Part shown: positions 35,237 to 42,890 of the stretch, piece after piece
Layout: each line of letters opens with the position of its first letter
Numbering within the stretch: the stretch's first letter is position 1
Assembly: GCA_902557655.1 (NCBI GenBank)
Contig: CACEAZ010000012.1
Coordinates: 1 to 52,850, forward strand
Length of the DNA: 52,850 nt
Source of the DNA: an uncultured Bacteroidota bacterium
GTDB taxonomy: Bacteria; Bacteroidota; Bacteroidia; Flavobacteriales; Flavobacteriaceae
Direction: 5' to 3'
The notes under the pieces: model-generated
What the model was told of the DNA's origin: nothing
Seen by the model: only the letters and a program-made list of their open reading frames with translations
Databases searched by the model: none
Translations under genes and position numbers: made by a program

Positions 35237-36667
35237 ATGAAAAAGGTACCAAGTAGAGAAGAATCGTTTTTAGAAGCCGTTCCTACTATCAAACAAAAAG
35301 CCTTACGTATAAATCTTAACGAAAACATTTATGGAACCTTTGCCGAAATTGGTGCTGGTCAAGAGACTGTAAGACAATTTTTTAGGGTTGGAGGTGCCTC
35401 AGGAACTATTGCAAAAGCCATCTCAGCATACGATAAAAGTTTCAGTGACGACATTTATGGAATTGAGGATAATAAAAGATATGTTACAGAGACTCGTCTG
35501 AGAAAGATGCTTAAACATGAGACGTCCCTCATTGAAAAAAGAATCAAGAGAAAAAACAACGAAAACAAAATGTTCTTTTGTTATGCAAATACAGTCGCAA
35601 CTATTGATTTTGCAAAAAAATACAACGGACATGGTTGGGTTGGCATGAGATTTCAAATTGATCCCACACAAGATTATAATGATATAATATTGCATGTTAG
35701 ATTTAAAGAAAATACAGCCAGTCAACAACAAGAAACTCTTGGAGTCTTGGGGACAAACTTAATTTACAGCGCATTTTACCATTTCAACACGCCAAAGAAA
35801 ATTATTAAGTATTTGTATGATCATTTAAATAATGATCAACTTGAGATTGATACAGTAAACTTTTCAGGCCCAATTTTTAAAGACGTTGATAACAGAATTT
35901 TAAGTTTAGAACTTGTAAAAAATGGCATGACAGAGGCTGTTATGTTTGGTCCTGACGGTAATAATTTACTGCCTGCAGCTGCATTATACAAAAAAAATAT
36001 TCTTGCTTTAAGAGGAAGATTTAGGCCAGTTACCAAAGTTAATGAGGAAATGTATGAAAATTCTTTAGAAATGTTTCTAAATGAACGCCACGTAGATAAA
36101 AAAGATGCAATTGTCATATTTGAAATTACATTGGCAGATTTAACTTCTGATGGAGAAATCGATGAAAAAGATTTTATGGACAGGGCAAAACTTTTAGGAT
36201 CATTAGGTGAAACAGTCCTAATTTCGAATTATAAAGAATATTATAGATTAGTTGAATATTTCTCATTATACACAAAGAAAAAAATAGGTCTTTGCATGGG
36301 GGTTAATAATCTTGTTCAAATTTTTGATCCCAAATATTATACCCATTTAAGTGGCGGAATTCTAGAAGCTTTTGGTAAATTATTTTTTAAAAGTTTAAAA
36401 GTATACCTATACCCTGTTCTAAATGAAAAAAATGAAATTATTAATAGCGATAATTTAAAGGTACATCCTAGGATGAAAGAATTATACAAATTTTTCAAAT
36501 TTAACGGCAAGGTGGTCGACGTGGTAAATTTTAAAAAGGAATCTTTAAGTATATATTCTCATGAAGTACTTGAAAAAATAAAGAAAAATCAAACCGGATG
36601 GGAAAAATTATTACCTAAAGCAGTAGCCTCAAAAATTAAAAAGTTTAAACTTTTTGGATATAAGTAA
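35237..36667 (+). CDS. Conserved protein of unknown function (476 aa)
   Basis: I do not recognise an established function. From ATG 35237 it is 476 residues, soluble, with no signal or membrane segment. Notable segments: ALRINLNENIYGTFAEIGAGQE, FRVGGASGTIAKAISAYD, FCYANTVATIDF, the GHGWVGMRFQ stretch, LGVLGTNLIYSAFY, MFGPDGNNLLPAAALY and LSGGILEAFGKLF. Relatives occur widely in Bacteroidetes and other phyla and I recall them carrying a nicotinate-nucleotide adenylyltransferase label, which nothing in this sequence supports (no HxGH nucleotidyltransferase motif). The high conservation and Gly-rich N-terminus suggest an enzyme. It ends exactly where the converging bcp gene ends. Confidence 0.7.
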   Translation: MKKVPSREESFLEAVPTIKQKALRINLNENIYGTFAEIGAGQETVRQFFRVGGASGTIAKAISAYDKSFSDDIYGIEDNKRYVTETRLRKMLKHETSLIEKRIKRKNNENKMFFCYANTVATIDFAKKYNGHGWVGMRFQIDPTQDYNDIILHVRFKENTASQQQETLGVLGTNLIYSAFYHFNTPKKIIKYLYDHLNNDQLEIDTVNFSGPIFKDVDNRILSLELVKNGMTEAVMFGPDGNNLLPAAALYKKNILALRGRFRPVTKVNEEMYENSLEMFLNERHVDKKDAIVIFEITLADLTSDGEIDEKDFMDRAKLLGSLGETVLISNYKEYYRLVEYFSLYTKKKIGLCMGVNNLVQIFDPKYYTHLSGGILEAFGKLFFKSLKVYLYPVLNEKNEIINSDNLKVHPRMKELYKFFKFNGKVVDVVNFKKESLSIYSHEVLEKIKKNQTGWEKLLPKAVASKIKKFKLFGYK

Positions 36668-37120
36668 TTATCCTATGATTTGATTGGTATGATCCTTTGT
36701 TTTTACCTTATCAATAATGTTTAAAACCTTACCTTTTTCATCTATTATAAATGTGGTCCTGTTAATACCCATATATTCTTTACCCATAAACTTTTTTAGA
36801 CCCCATACCCCAAAAGCATTGATTACATCTTTATTCTCATCGCATAAAAGACTGTATGGAAAGTTGAATTTATCACTAAATTTCTTTTGTAATTTTTCAC
36901 TGTCGGCCGATACGCCAATAATTTCATAACCAAGAGATTTAAATTTTAAATAATTATCACTTAGATTACAAGCTTCAGCTGTACAACCAGGTGTATTTGC
37001 TTTAGGATAGAAAAAAACGACAACTCTTTTCCCATTAAAATCAGATAAAGAAATGAGATTTCCGTTTTGATCCTTACACTGAAAGTTTGGAGCAAAATCT
37101 CCTATTTTTAAAACACTCAT
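36668..37120 (-). CDS. bcp: Thioredoxin-dependent thiol peroxidase (Bcp/PrxQ)
   Basis: 150 residues of the PrxQ peroxiredoxin class that reduces hydroperoxides. Peroxidatic C46 in PKANTPGCTAEA and resolving C51 five residues on (ACNLSDNY) are both present, the atypical two-Cys pattern. GVSADSEKLQKKF and MGINRTTFIIDEKG are conserved. Divergent from nth with a 35-base gap; its stop abuts that of the 476-residue gene. Confidence 0.95.
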   Translation of the reverse strand: MSVLKIGDFAPNFQCKDQNGNLISLSDFNGKRVVVFFYPKANTPGCTAEACNLSDNYLKFKSLGYEIIGVSADSEKLQKKFSDKFNFPYSLLCDENKDVINAFGVWGLKKFMGKEYMGINRTTFIIDEKGKVLNIIDKVKTKDHTNQIIG

Positions 37121-37126
37121 AATTAT

Positions 37127-37134
37127 TATATTTG
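37127..37134 (+). promoter_or_regulatory. -7 promoter element of nth
   Basis: TATATTTG, exact TAnnTTTG, 21 bases before the TTG start at 37156. No -33 TTG is visible because the bcp coding region begins here. Confidence 0.45.
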
Positions 37135-37155
37135 ATTTATTAAAAGTAATATAAT

Positions 37156-37800
37156 TTGAATAAAAAAAATAAAGTAATTTTTATTATTGAAGAACTTGAA
37201 AATTTATTTCCTGAAGTTCCAATCCCTCTAAACCACAAAGATCCTTATACATTATTGATCGCTGTTCTTCTTTCTGCTCAATGTACCGATGAAAGGGTTA
37301 ATCTGATAACCCCAAAATTATTTAAAATAGCTGATAACCCGTCGGATATGAGTAAACTTTCGATAAATGAAATCAAAGAAATTATTAGACCTTGTGGACT
37401 ATCCCCCATGAAAAGTAAAGGGATATACGGTTTGACCAGAATAATATTAGAAAAACACAACGGTAAAGTACCTCAAACTTTTGAAGAATTGGAAGAACTT
37501 CCTGCTGTTGGTCATAAAACTGCAAGTGTTGTAATGTCTCAAGCTTTTGGATACCCTGCTTTTCCAGTTGATACGCATATTCACAGGTTAATGTTTAGAT
37601 GGGGGCTTAGTAATGGAACTAATGTTAAACAAACTGAAAAAGATGCTAAAAGATTATTTCCCAAAGACAAATGGAATAAATTGCATTTACAAATTATATA
37701 CTATGCAAGGAAATATTCCCCTGCAAGAGGCTGGAACATACAAAATGATAGCATCACAAAAAAAATTGGAAGAAAATCTATTTTAAATAAGTTAATTTAA
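37156..37800 (+). CDS. nth: Endonuclease III family DNA glycosylase lacking the Fe-S cluster
   Basis: 214 residues. Base-excision glycosylase/AP lyase for oxidised pyrimidines. The helix-hairpin-helix is ELPAVGHKTASVV with catalytic K121, and catalytic D139 is in FPVDTHIHRL. The C-terminal C-x6-C-x2-C-x5-C cluster of E. coli Nth is absent; the region reads YSPARGWNIQNDSITKKIG with no Cys. I recall the same SPARGW replacement in other Flavobacteria, so this is a clade feature and not a local truncation. Start is TTG 37156. Confidence 0.92.
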   Translation: MNKKNKVIFIIEELENLFPEVPIPLNHKDPYTLLIAVLLSAQCTDERVNLITPKLFKIADNPSDMSKLSINEIKEIIRPCGLSPMKSKGIYGLTRIILEKHNGKVPQTFEELEELPAVGHKTASVVMSQAFGYPAFPVDTHIHRLMFRWGLSNGTNVKQTEKDAKRLFPKDKWNKLHLQIIYYARKYSPARGWNIQNDSITKKIGRKSILNKLI

Positions 37801-37888
37801 ATCAAGTAATACAGAACTTGTTTTCGTCTTAATTGCTACAATTGACTTTGAATAATTTAAAATAAAATTAATAGTTTTTCTTTTTGGC

Positions 37889-37909
37889 TCAAGAGTGACT
37901 CCCTCTTGA
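37889..37909. repeat. Inverted repeat in the nth/sigma-factor gap
   Basis: TCAAGAG (37889-37895) and CTCTTGA (37903-37909) form a 7-bp stem with a 7-base loop. It is flanked by a T run on the left and an A run on the right, so neither strand shows a proper U tract after the stem. The 177-base convergent gap 37801-37977 also holds a weak TTAGTTTTT/AAAAACTAA repeat (37933-37968) and otherwise nothing. A poor terminator or a protein site. Confidence 0.35.
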
Positions 37910-37977
37910 AAAAAGTAGTTTTTTTCCATTCATTAGTTTTTCTAATTTGATAACGAAAAAAAAACTAAAATATTATC

Positions 37978-38562
37978 TTAATTTGTCAGAATAATATTTT
38001 TATCCTTAATAATATTTCTAAGATTTATTAAAGCATATCTCATTCTTCCAAGTGAAGTGTTTATACTAACACCTGTTTTTTCTGAGATTTCTTTAAAACT
38101 TAGATCGTTATAATAACGATACTTCAACACTTCTTTTTGATCATTCGGTAAAAATTCAATTATTTTTTTTACCTCACTGTGAATTTGATCTTTAATCATT
38201 TTATTTTCAATGTCAATATCCGTATTCTTAAGAACAGAAAAAATATCAAAATCATGTGAGTTTTCAAATTTTGGGATTCTTTTATTTTTTCTGAAATGAT
38301 CAATAACCAAGTTGTGCGCAATCCTCATTACCCATGAAATAAATTTTCCTTCCTCATTATAATTTCCAAGCTTCAAGGTTCTGATGACTTTAATAAAAGT
38401 ATCTTGAAAGATATCTTCAGTTAAATCTCTGTCATAAACCTTGGAATAAATAAAACTATATATCCTTTGTTTATGACGCTTAATTAGAATCTCTAATGAC
38501 TTTTCATCACCAGAAATATATTTAGATACCAAAATAGAATCAGCAATAATAGATTTTTTCAT
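37978..38562 (-). CDS. Sigma-70 family RNA polymerase sigma factor (ECF-type)
   Basis: 194 residues with only regions 2 and 4. Region 2: RHKQRIYSFIYSKVYDRDLTEDIFQDTFIKVIRTL and WVMRIAHNLVIDHFRKNKR (visible as DIFQDTF and HNLVIDHFR). Region 4: LPNDQKEVLKYRYYNDLSFKEIS with the HTH SINTSLGRMRYAL. No anti-sigma gene adjoins, so control may be transcriptional or through its leader, which contains nested inverted repeats. I recall close relatives next to uvrA across Flavobacteria. Whether it is the PorX-linked SigP is unknown. Confidence 0.93.
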   Translation of the reverse strand: MKKSIIADSILVSKYISGDEKSLEILIKRHKQRIYSFIYSKVYDRDLTEDIFQDTFIKVIRTLKLGNYNEEGKFISWVMRIAHNLVIDHFRKNKRIPKFENSHDFDIFSVLKNTDIDIENKMIKDQIHSEVKKIIEFLPNDQKEVLKYRYYNDLSFKEISEKTGVSINTSLGRMRYALINLRNIIKDKNIILTN

Positions 38563-38617
38563 AACATTACATTTAGATTAAAACTGTGTTTTAATTTGAT
38601 TTTTTTAGTAATGTTAT
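38561..38617 (-). repeat. Nested inverted repeats in the sigma-factor leader
   Basis: Outer arms ATAACATTAC (38561-38570) and GTAATGTTAT (38608-38617) are perfect 10-bp complements. Inside them ATTAAAAC (38577-38584) and GTTTTAAT (38588-38595) form a second perfect stem with a 3-base loop. In the transcript the outer stem pairs the first two bases of the ATG (38562-38561). Confidence 0.6.
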
Positions 38618-38644
38618 TCTATAGGCAGTAGATTTGTTATTTAC

Positions 38645-38675
38645 CAAATATACAGTTTAATTTAATATTATTCAA
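38645..38675 (-). promoter_or_regulatory. Promoter of the sigma-factor gene
   Basis: On the minus strand TTG (38675-38673), 20 bases, then TATATTTG (38652-38645). The leader would be about 75 bases, unusually long for this window, and includes the nested hairpins. Confidence 0.5.
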
Positions 38676-38742
38676 AAATTGATCTATATCAGTGAATTAT
38701 TAGTAGTTATTTTTAGCATCATATTTGATAATACAATAATCA

Positions 38743-41502
38743 ATGACTACAAAATCTAAGAGAAATAAATTTATTGAAATTAAGGGTGCTAGCATGCATA
38801 ACCTAAAAAATATTGATCTATCTATTCCAAAAAAACAATTAATTGTGATCACTGGAGTTTCAGGAAGCGGAAAGTCATCTCTCGCCTTTGATACAATTTA
38901 TGCCGAAGGTCAAAGGAGATATGTAGAAAGTTTATCCAGTTATGCAAGACAATTTCTAGAGAGAATTGAAAAACCAAAGGTTGAAAAAATAACGGGACTA
39001 TCTCCTGCCATTGCACTTGAGCAAAAGATTTCATCTTCTAATCCTAGATCAACAGTTGGAACCAAAACAGAGATTTACGATTATCTAAAATTATTGTTCT
39101 CTCGATATGGACAGATTTACTCCCCTATTTCCGGAAAAGTCGTCAAAAGAAATACCGTTTCTGAAATTATCGATATTTTAAAAAAACAAAAAAAGGGAGA
39201 CAAAATTTTAGTTTTATCCAAATTGGAGGATTTTGGAAAAGATAATTTTGAAAAAAAAATCAAGTCTTTAATAAAACAAAATTATAATCGGATATTATCA
39301 AATAATATAATTTATAAGCTTAATGAGATAAAATTAGATAATGTTAAAGATTTTGAAAACTTTTTCCTTGTTATAGACAGAGTTATATGTAATGATTCGT
39401 TGGATTATATTAGTAGAATAACTGATTCTGTAGAAAATGCAATTTTTGAATCAAAAGGTAAATGCATTTTAAAAAATATATCTACAAATAAGACCTTTAT
39501 ATTTAACACTAAACTTGAGATGGACGGAATTACTTTTAGTAAGCCAGACACCAATTTTTTTAGTTTTAATAATCCATATGGAGCATGCCAAAAATGTAAT
39601 GGATATGGAGACATTATAGGAATTGACGAAAAACTTGTTATCCCTAACACATCCCTTTCTGTATTTGATGATGCTGTTTTTCCTTGGAGAGGAAAAAAAC
39701 TAAAAAAATATAAAAACTTATTTATCAAGAATTCTTTAGAAAACAATTTCCCTATACACAAACCATATTTTAAGTTGACAACGAATCAAAAAAAGCTTTT
39801 GTGGGATGGTGATAAAAATATTATAGGAATAAATAAGTTTTTCAGTAAGCTAGAGGCTAAAATGTATAAGATTCAAAATAGAGTTCTTCTTTCGAGATAC
39901 AGGGGTAAAACAACATGTGATAATTGTAATGGTAACAGGCTTAAAAAAGAAGCAGGATATGTTAAAATAAATAACAAAAATATATTTGAAATTATCAACA
40001 TGCAATTAAATGAATTAGATAAATTCATTAAAAAAATTGATATTGAAAATTCTAGAATTTTAAATGAAATTATAGATAGGGTTGAATGTCTTAATAATTT
40101 AGGTTTAGGGTATTTAACTTTAAATAGAAAATCAAGTACACTCTCCGGAGGAGAAAGTCAAAGAATTAATTTAGCAACATGTATAGGTAGTAATTTAACC
40201 GGTTCTCTTTATGTATTAGATGAGCCTAGTATAGGGCTTCATTCACACGACACCAAAAAATTGATAAAAATTTTAAAAAAATTAAATAATTTGGGAAATA
40301 CGGTTATTGTTGTGGAACATGACGAAGAAATTATTAAATCGGCAGATTACATTTTTGATATTGGACCAAATGCAGGATCTTTTGGTGGAAATTTAGTTGC
40401 TCATGGGAAATTTAAAGATTTATTAAAAAGCAATACTTTAACGGCTAAATATCTTAATAAAGAATTAAATATCTCAATTCCGTTTAAAAAAAGAAATTCT
40501 AAAAACTTTATTAAAATTGAAGGAATTAGAGAAAATAATCTTAAAAATATTAGTGTTACTATTCCGTTGAACAAATTTGTTACGGTTACAGGTGTTTCTG
40601 GTTCAGGAAAAAGTACTTTAATAAATAAAATATTATACCCTGCTATTTTAAATAACTTGAAAGATTTTTCTAAAAAACCAGGGGATTTTGATAAAATATC
40701 AGGTGATCTTGACAAAATTAAATTTGTTGAATACATAAGTCAAAAACCAATAGGAAAATCTTCAAGATCAAATCCCGTGACCTATATTAAAGCTTATGAT
40801 GAAATAAGAAAGCTATTTGCTTTCAGCAGAGAAAGCAAATTAAGGAATTATAAGCCAAAACATTTTTCGTTTAATGTTGAGGGTGGAAGATGCAATCAGT
40901 GTAAGGGAGAAGGAACCAATACTATAGAAATGCAATTTATGCCAGATATAACTTTACCTTGTGAAAATTGCAACGGTAAAAGATTTAAAAATGAAATACT
41001 TGAAATCCGATTGCATAACAAAAATATTGCCGATATTCTTGAACTAACTGTAGATAATGCTGTAGCATTCTTTGACGAAATCAATGAGGTAAAAATAAGT
41101 GAAAAACTTAAAGTATTACAAAAGGTAGGTTTGGGATATATAAAACTAGGACAGAGCTCTTCTACCCTTTCAGGTGGTGAAGCGCAAAGAGTAAAACTTG
41201 CATTTTTTTTAAGTATGAAAAATAAAGCTAAAAATGGTTTATTCTTATTCGATGAGCCTACAACTGGATTGCACTACGACGATATAAAAAAATTAATTAA
41301 TTCTCTTAACGAAATCATAGAATTGGGTAACACTGTAATAGTTATTGAACATAATTTAGAATTAATTAAGGTTTCAGATTATAATATAGACTTAGGTCCT
41401 TTTGGTGGAGACAAAGGAGGTAATTTGGTATTTAATGGCAATACTAAAGAACTTTCTAAATCAGAAAGTTTAACTGGAAAGTATTTAAAAAATATAATTT
41501 AA
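38743..41502 (+). CDS. uvrA: Excinuclease ABC subunit A
   Basis: 919 residues; damage-sensing ATPase of nucleotide excision repair. Two ABC modules: Walker A GVSGSGKSS (38-46) and GVSGSGKST (617-625); signatures TLSGGESQRINLAT and TLSGGEAQRVKLA; Walker B YVLDEPSIGLH and FLFDEPTTGLH. Zinc modules: ACQKCNGYG with TTCDNCNGNR in the first half and RCNQCKGEG with PCENCNGKR in the second. All key residues are intact. It is divergent from the sigma-factor gene. A near-miss -7 element (CATATTTG, 38720-38727) lies upstream. Confidence 0.96.
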   Translation: MTTKSKRNKFIEIKGASMHNLKNIDLSIPKKQLIVITGVSGSGKSSLAFDTIYAEGQRRYVESLSSYARQFLERIEKPKVEKITGLSPAIALEQKISSSNPRSTVGTKTEIYDYLKLLFSRYGQIYSPISGKVVKRNTVSEIIDILKKQKKGDKILVLSKLEDFGKDNFEKKIKSLIKQNYNRILSNNIIYKLNEIKLDNVKDFENFFLVIDRVICNDSLDYISRITDSVENAIFESKGKCILKNISTNKTFIFNTKLEMDGITFSKPDTNFFSFNNPYGACQKCNGYGDIIGIDEKLVIPNTSLSVFDDAVFPWRGKKLKKYKNLFIKNSLENNFPIHKPYFKLTTNQKKLLWDGDKNIIGINKFFSKLEAKMYKIQNRVLLSRYRGKTTCDNCNGNRLKKEAGYVKINNKNIFEIINMQLNELDKFIKKIDIENSRILNEIIDRVECLNNLGLGYLTLNRKSSTLSGGESQRINLATCIGSNLTGSLYVLDEPSIGLHSHDTKKLIKILKKLNNLGNTVIVVEHDEEIIKSADYIFDIGPNAGSFGGNLVAHGKFKDLLKSNTLTAKYLNKELNISIPFKKRNSKNFIKIEGIRENNLKNISVTIPLNKFVTVTGVSGSGKSTLINKILYPAILNNLKDFSKKPGDFDKISGDLDKIKFVEYISQKPIGKSSRSNPVTYIKAYDEIRKLFAFSRESKLRNYKPKHFSFNVEGGRCNQCKGEGTNTIEMQFMPDITLPCENCNGKRFKNEILEIRLHNKNIADILELTVDNAVAFFDEINEVKISEKLKVLQKVGLGYIKLGQSSSTLSGGEAQRVKLAFFLSMKNKAKNGLFLFDEPTTGLHYDDIKKLINSLNEIIELGNTVIVIEHNLELIKVSDYNIDLGPFGGDKGGNLVFNGNTKELSKSESLTGKYLKNII

Positions 41503-41508
41503 AAAAAC

Positions 41509-41527
41509 TTTGGCACGCCGTTTGAAT
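41509..41527 (+). promoter_or_regulatory. Sigma54-like promoter
   Basis: TGGCACG (41511-41517), 4 bases, then TTGAAT (41522-41527). This matches the -24/-12 sigma54 consensus (TGGCACG-N4-TTGC) except for A in place of the -12 C. It begins 6 bases after the uvrA stop, where no plus-strand gene follows. Confidence 0.4.
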
Positions 41528-41536
41528 ATTTTTTAT

Positions 41537-41606
41537 CGGTTAGTTTAATTTATTGAATAGTTAGTTTAAGCCCTGTATCTTTCCTTTACTTACAGGGCTT
41601 TTTCTT
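41537..41606 (+). ncRNA. Candidate small RNA after uvrA
   Basis: If the sigma54-like element fires, transcription would start near 41537 and end at the terminator about 70 bases later. The stretch holds no open frame but has two copies of GTTAGTTTAA (41539-41548 and 41560-41569). Existence is inference from promoter-plus-terminator spacing alone. Confidence 0.3.
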
Positions 41607-41610
41607 TTGC
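41568..41610 (+). terminator. Intrinsic terminator after uvrA
   Basis: AAGCCCTGTA (41568-41577) pairs perfectly with TACAGGGCTT (41591-41600) around a 13-base loop, followed by a T-rich tract on the plus strand. It ends uvrA read-through and any small RNA from 41537. Confidence 0.85.
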
Positions 41611-41615
41611 TTAAA

Positions 41616-42890
41616 TTAAATATTATTTATAATATCAGTGTATTTTTTAGCCAGCAGCTTTCTACTGTATTTATCAATTTTATTTGATAGTATATAATTT
41701 GATTGTTTTTTAAATTTATTATATCTATCCAAGATATAATTATAGAGAGATTCAAATTCATTGTGGTCGCAGAAAAGACCTGTATTTGAATCTTTTAAAA
41801 TTTTATCTATTTCTGATCCTTGTGGTCCAATCGCTAAAATAGGTCGATGAGAATTCAAATAATCAAAGAATTTTCCAGGGATAGCATATGAAGATCCCTC
41901 ATCATTGGCTTCAATCATTAATAATAATTGACTTTTACATGCAAAATCAATTGTTTTATCATACTCAATATATCCGTGATACTTAGCAGACTCACTAAAT
42001 GATTTAGATTTTAGACCTTTTTTAAAATCTATGTTTACATTACCAACAAAGTTTAAAATTAAATCATCTTTAAACCCTTTGATATCGATACATAACTTTT
42101 CCAGAACTGTCCATAACTGTTGGGGGTCTCTTTCCGGATATACCGAGCCGATATGAGAAATTGAAAATTTGTTATCTAATTCAATATCCTTGTATTCATA
42201 ATCATATCCGTTGGTAATTTTATAACAATTTTTAGTAATGGAATCAAACAAAATTTTTAATTTTTCAGAGGTGACAACCACAGCATCTGCATTAATTAAA
42301 ACCGAATCTCTTAGTTTTTTATGAATTTTTTTACTCAAAGGCATTAATTGAAAATTATTTAGATAATTTAAATTAACCCATGGGTCTCTAAAATCAGCAA
42401 TCCACTTTATATTTAGTTTCTCTTTTAAATCAAGACCAATTAAATGGACGCTATGGGGAGGTCCTGTGGTAACAATAGTTTGGATTTGGTTCTTTAATAA
42501 ATATTTTTCCAGAAAATTAACCGATGTTTTTCTCCAGAACAATTTCATGTCGGGAAATATCAAGTTACCTCTCAAAAAAAATAATATTCTTTCAAAAAAA
42601 GATTGTTTTTTTCCAGTTGAAATATTTCCACTTCTCAAAAGATTTAATCTTTTATTATTTCTAAAAAGAGATGAAAATTCAAATATTGGATGTCTAATTA
42701 TTTTAATATTTTTGTCAACTTCCTGCAACAAAGAATAATCAAGAATTGGATAATTAACGTTTTTCGGAATAAATAATATAGGTTCAATGTTATTTTCAGG
42801 AAAGTATTTTACAAATTTCAACCATCGTTGTACCCCTGGACCCCCAGCCGGCGGCCAATAGTATGAAATAATTAAAACTTTTTTCCCCAC
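41616..42890 (-). CDS. Glycosyltransferase family 4-type
   Basis: 424 residues, GT-B fold. N-terminal domain opens VLIISYYWPPAGGPGVQRWLKF; C-terminal nucleotide-sugar domain includes ISHIGSVYPERDPQQL and the acidic GKFFDYLNSHRPILAIG segment. It probably builds a surface polysaccharide or glycolipid. GTG at 42890 is the start, 19 bases inside the end of the YfhO-type gene, so the two are translationally coupled. Donor and acceptor are unknown. Confidence 0.88.
   Translation of the reverse strand: MGKKVLIISYYWPPAGGPGVQRWLKFVKYFPENNIEPILFIPKNVNYPILDYSLLQEVDKNIKIIRHPIFEFSSLFRNNKRLNLLRSGNISTGKKQSFFERILFFLRGNLIFPDMKLFWRKTSVNFLEKYLLKNQIQTIVTTGPPHSVHLIGLDLKEKLNIKWIADFRDPWVNLNYLNNFQLMPLSKKIHKKLRDSVLINADAVVVTSEKLKILFDSITKNCYKITNGYDYEYKDIELDNKFSISHIGSVYPERDPQQLWTVLEKLCIDIKGFKDDLILNFVGNVNIDFKKGLKSKSFSESAKYHGYIEYDKTIDFACKSQLLLMIEANDEGSSYAIPGKFFDYLNSHRPILAIGPQGSEIDKILKDSNTGLFCDHNEFESLYNYILDRYNKFKKQSNYILSNKIDKYSRKLLAKKYTDIINNI

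Noticed and set aside
35237-36667. Nicotinate-nucleotide adenylyltransferase label
   Set aside because: No HxGH or ISSTxxR-type nucleotidyltransferase motif is present; the label seems to be propagated annotation.
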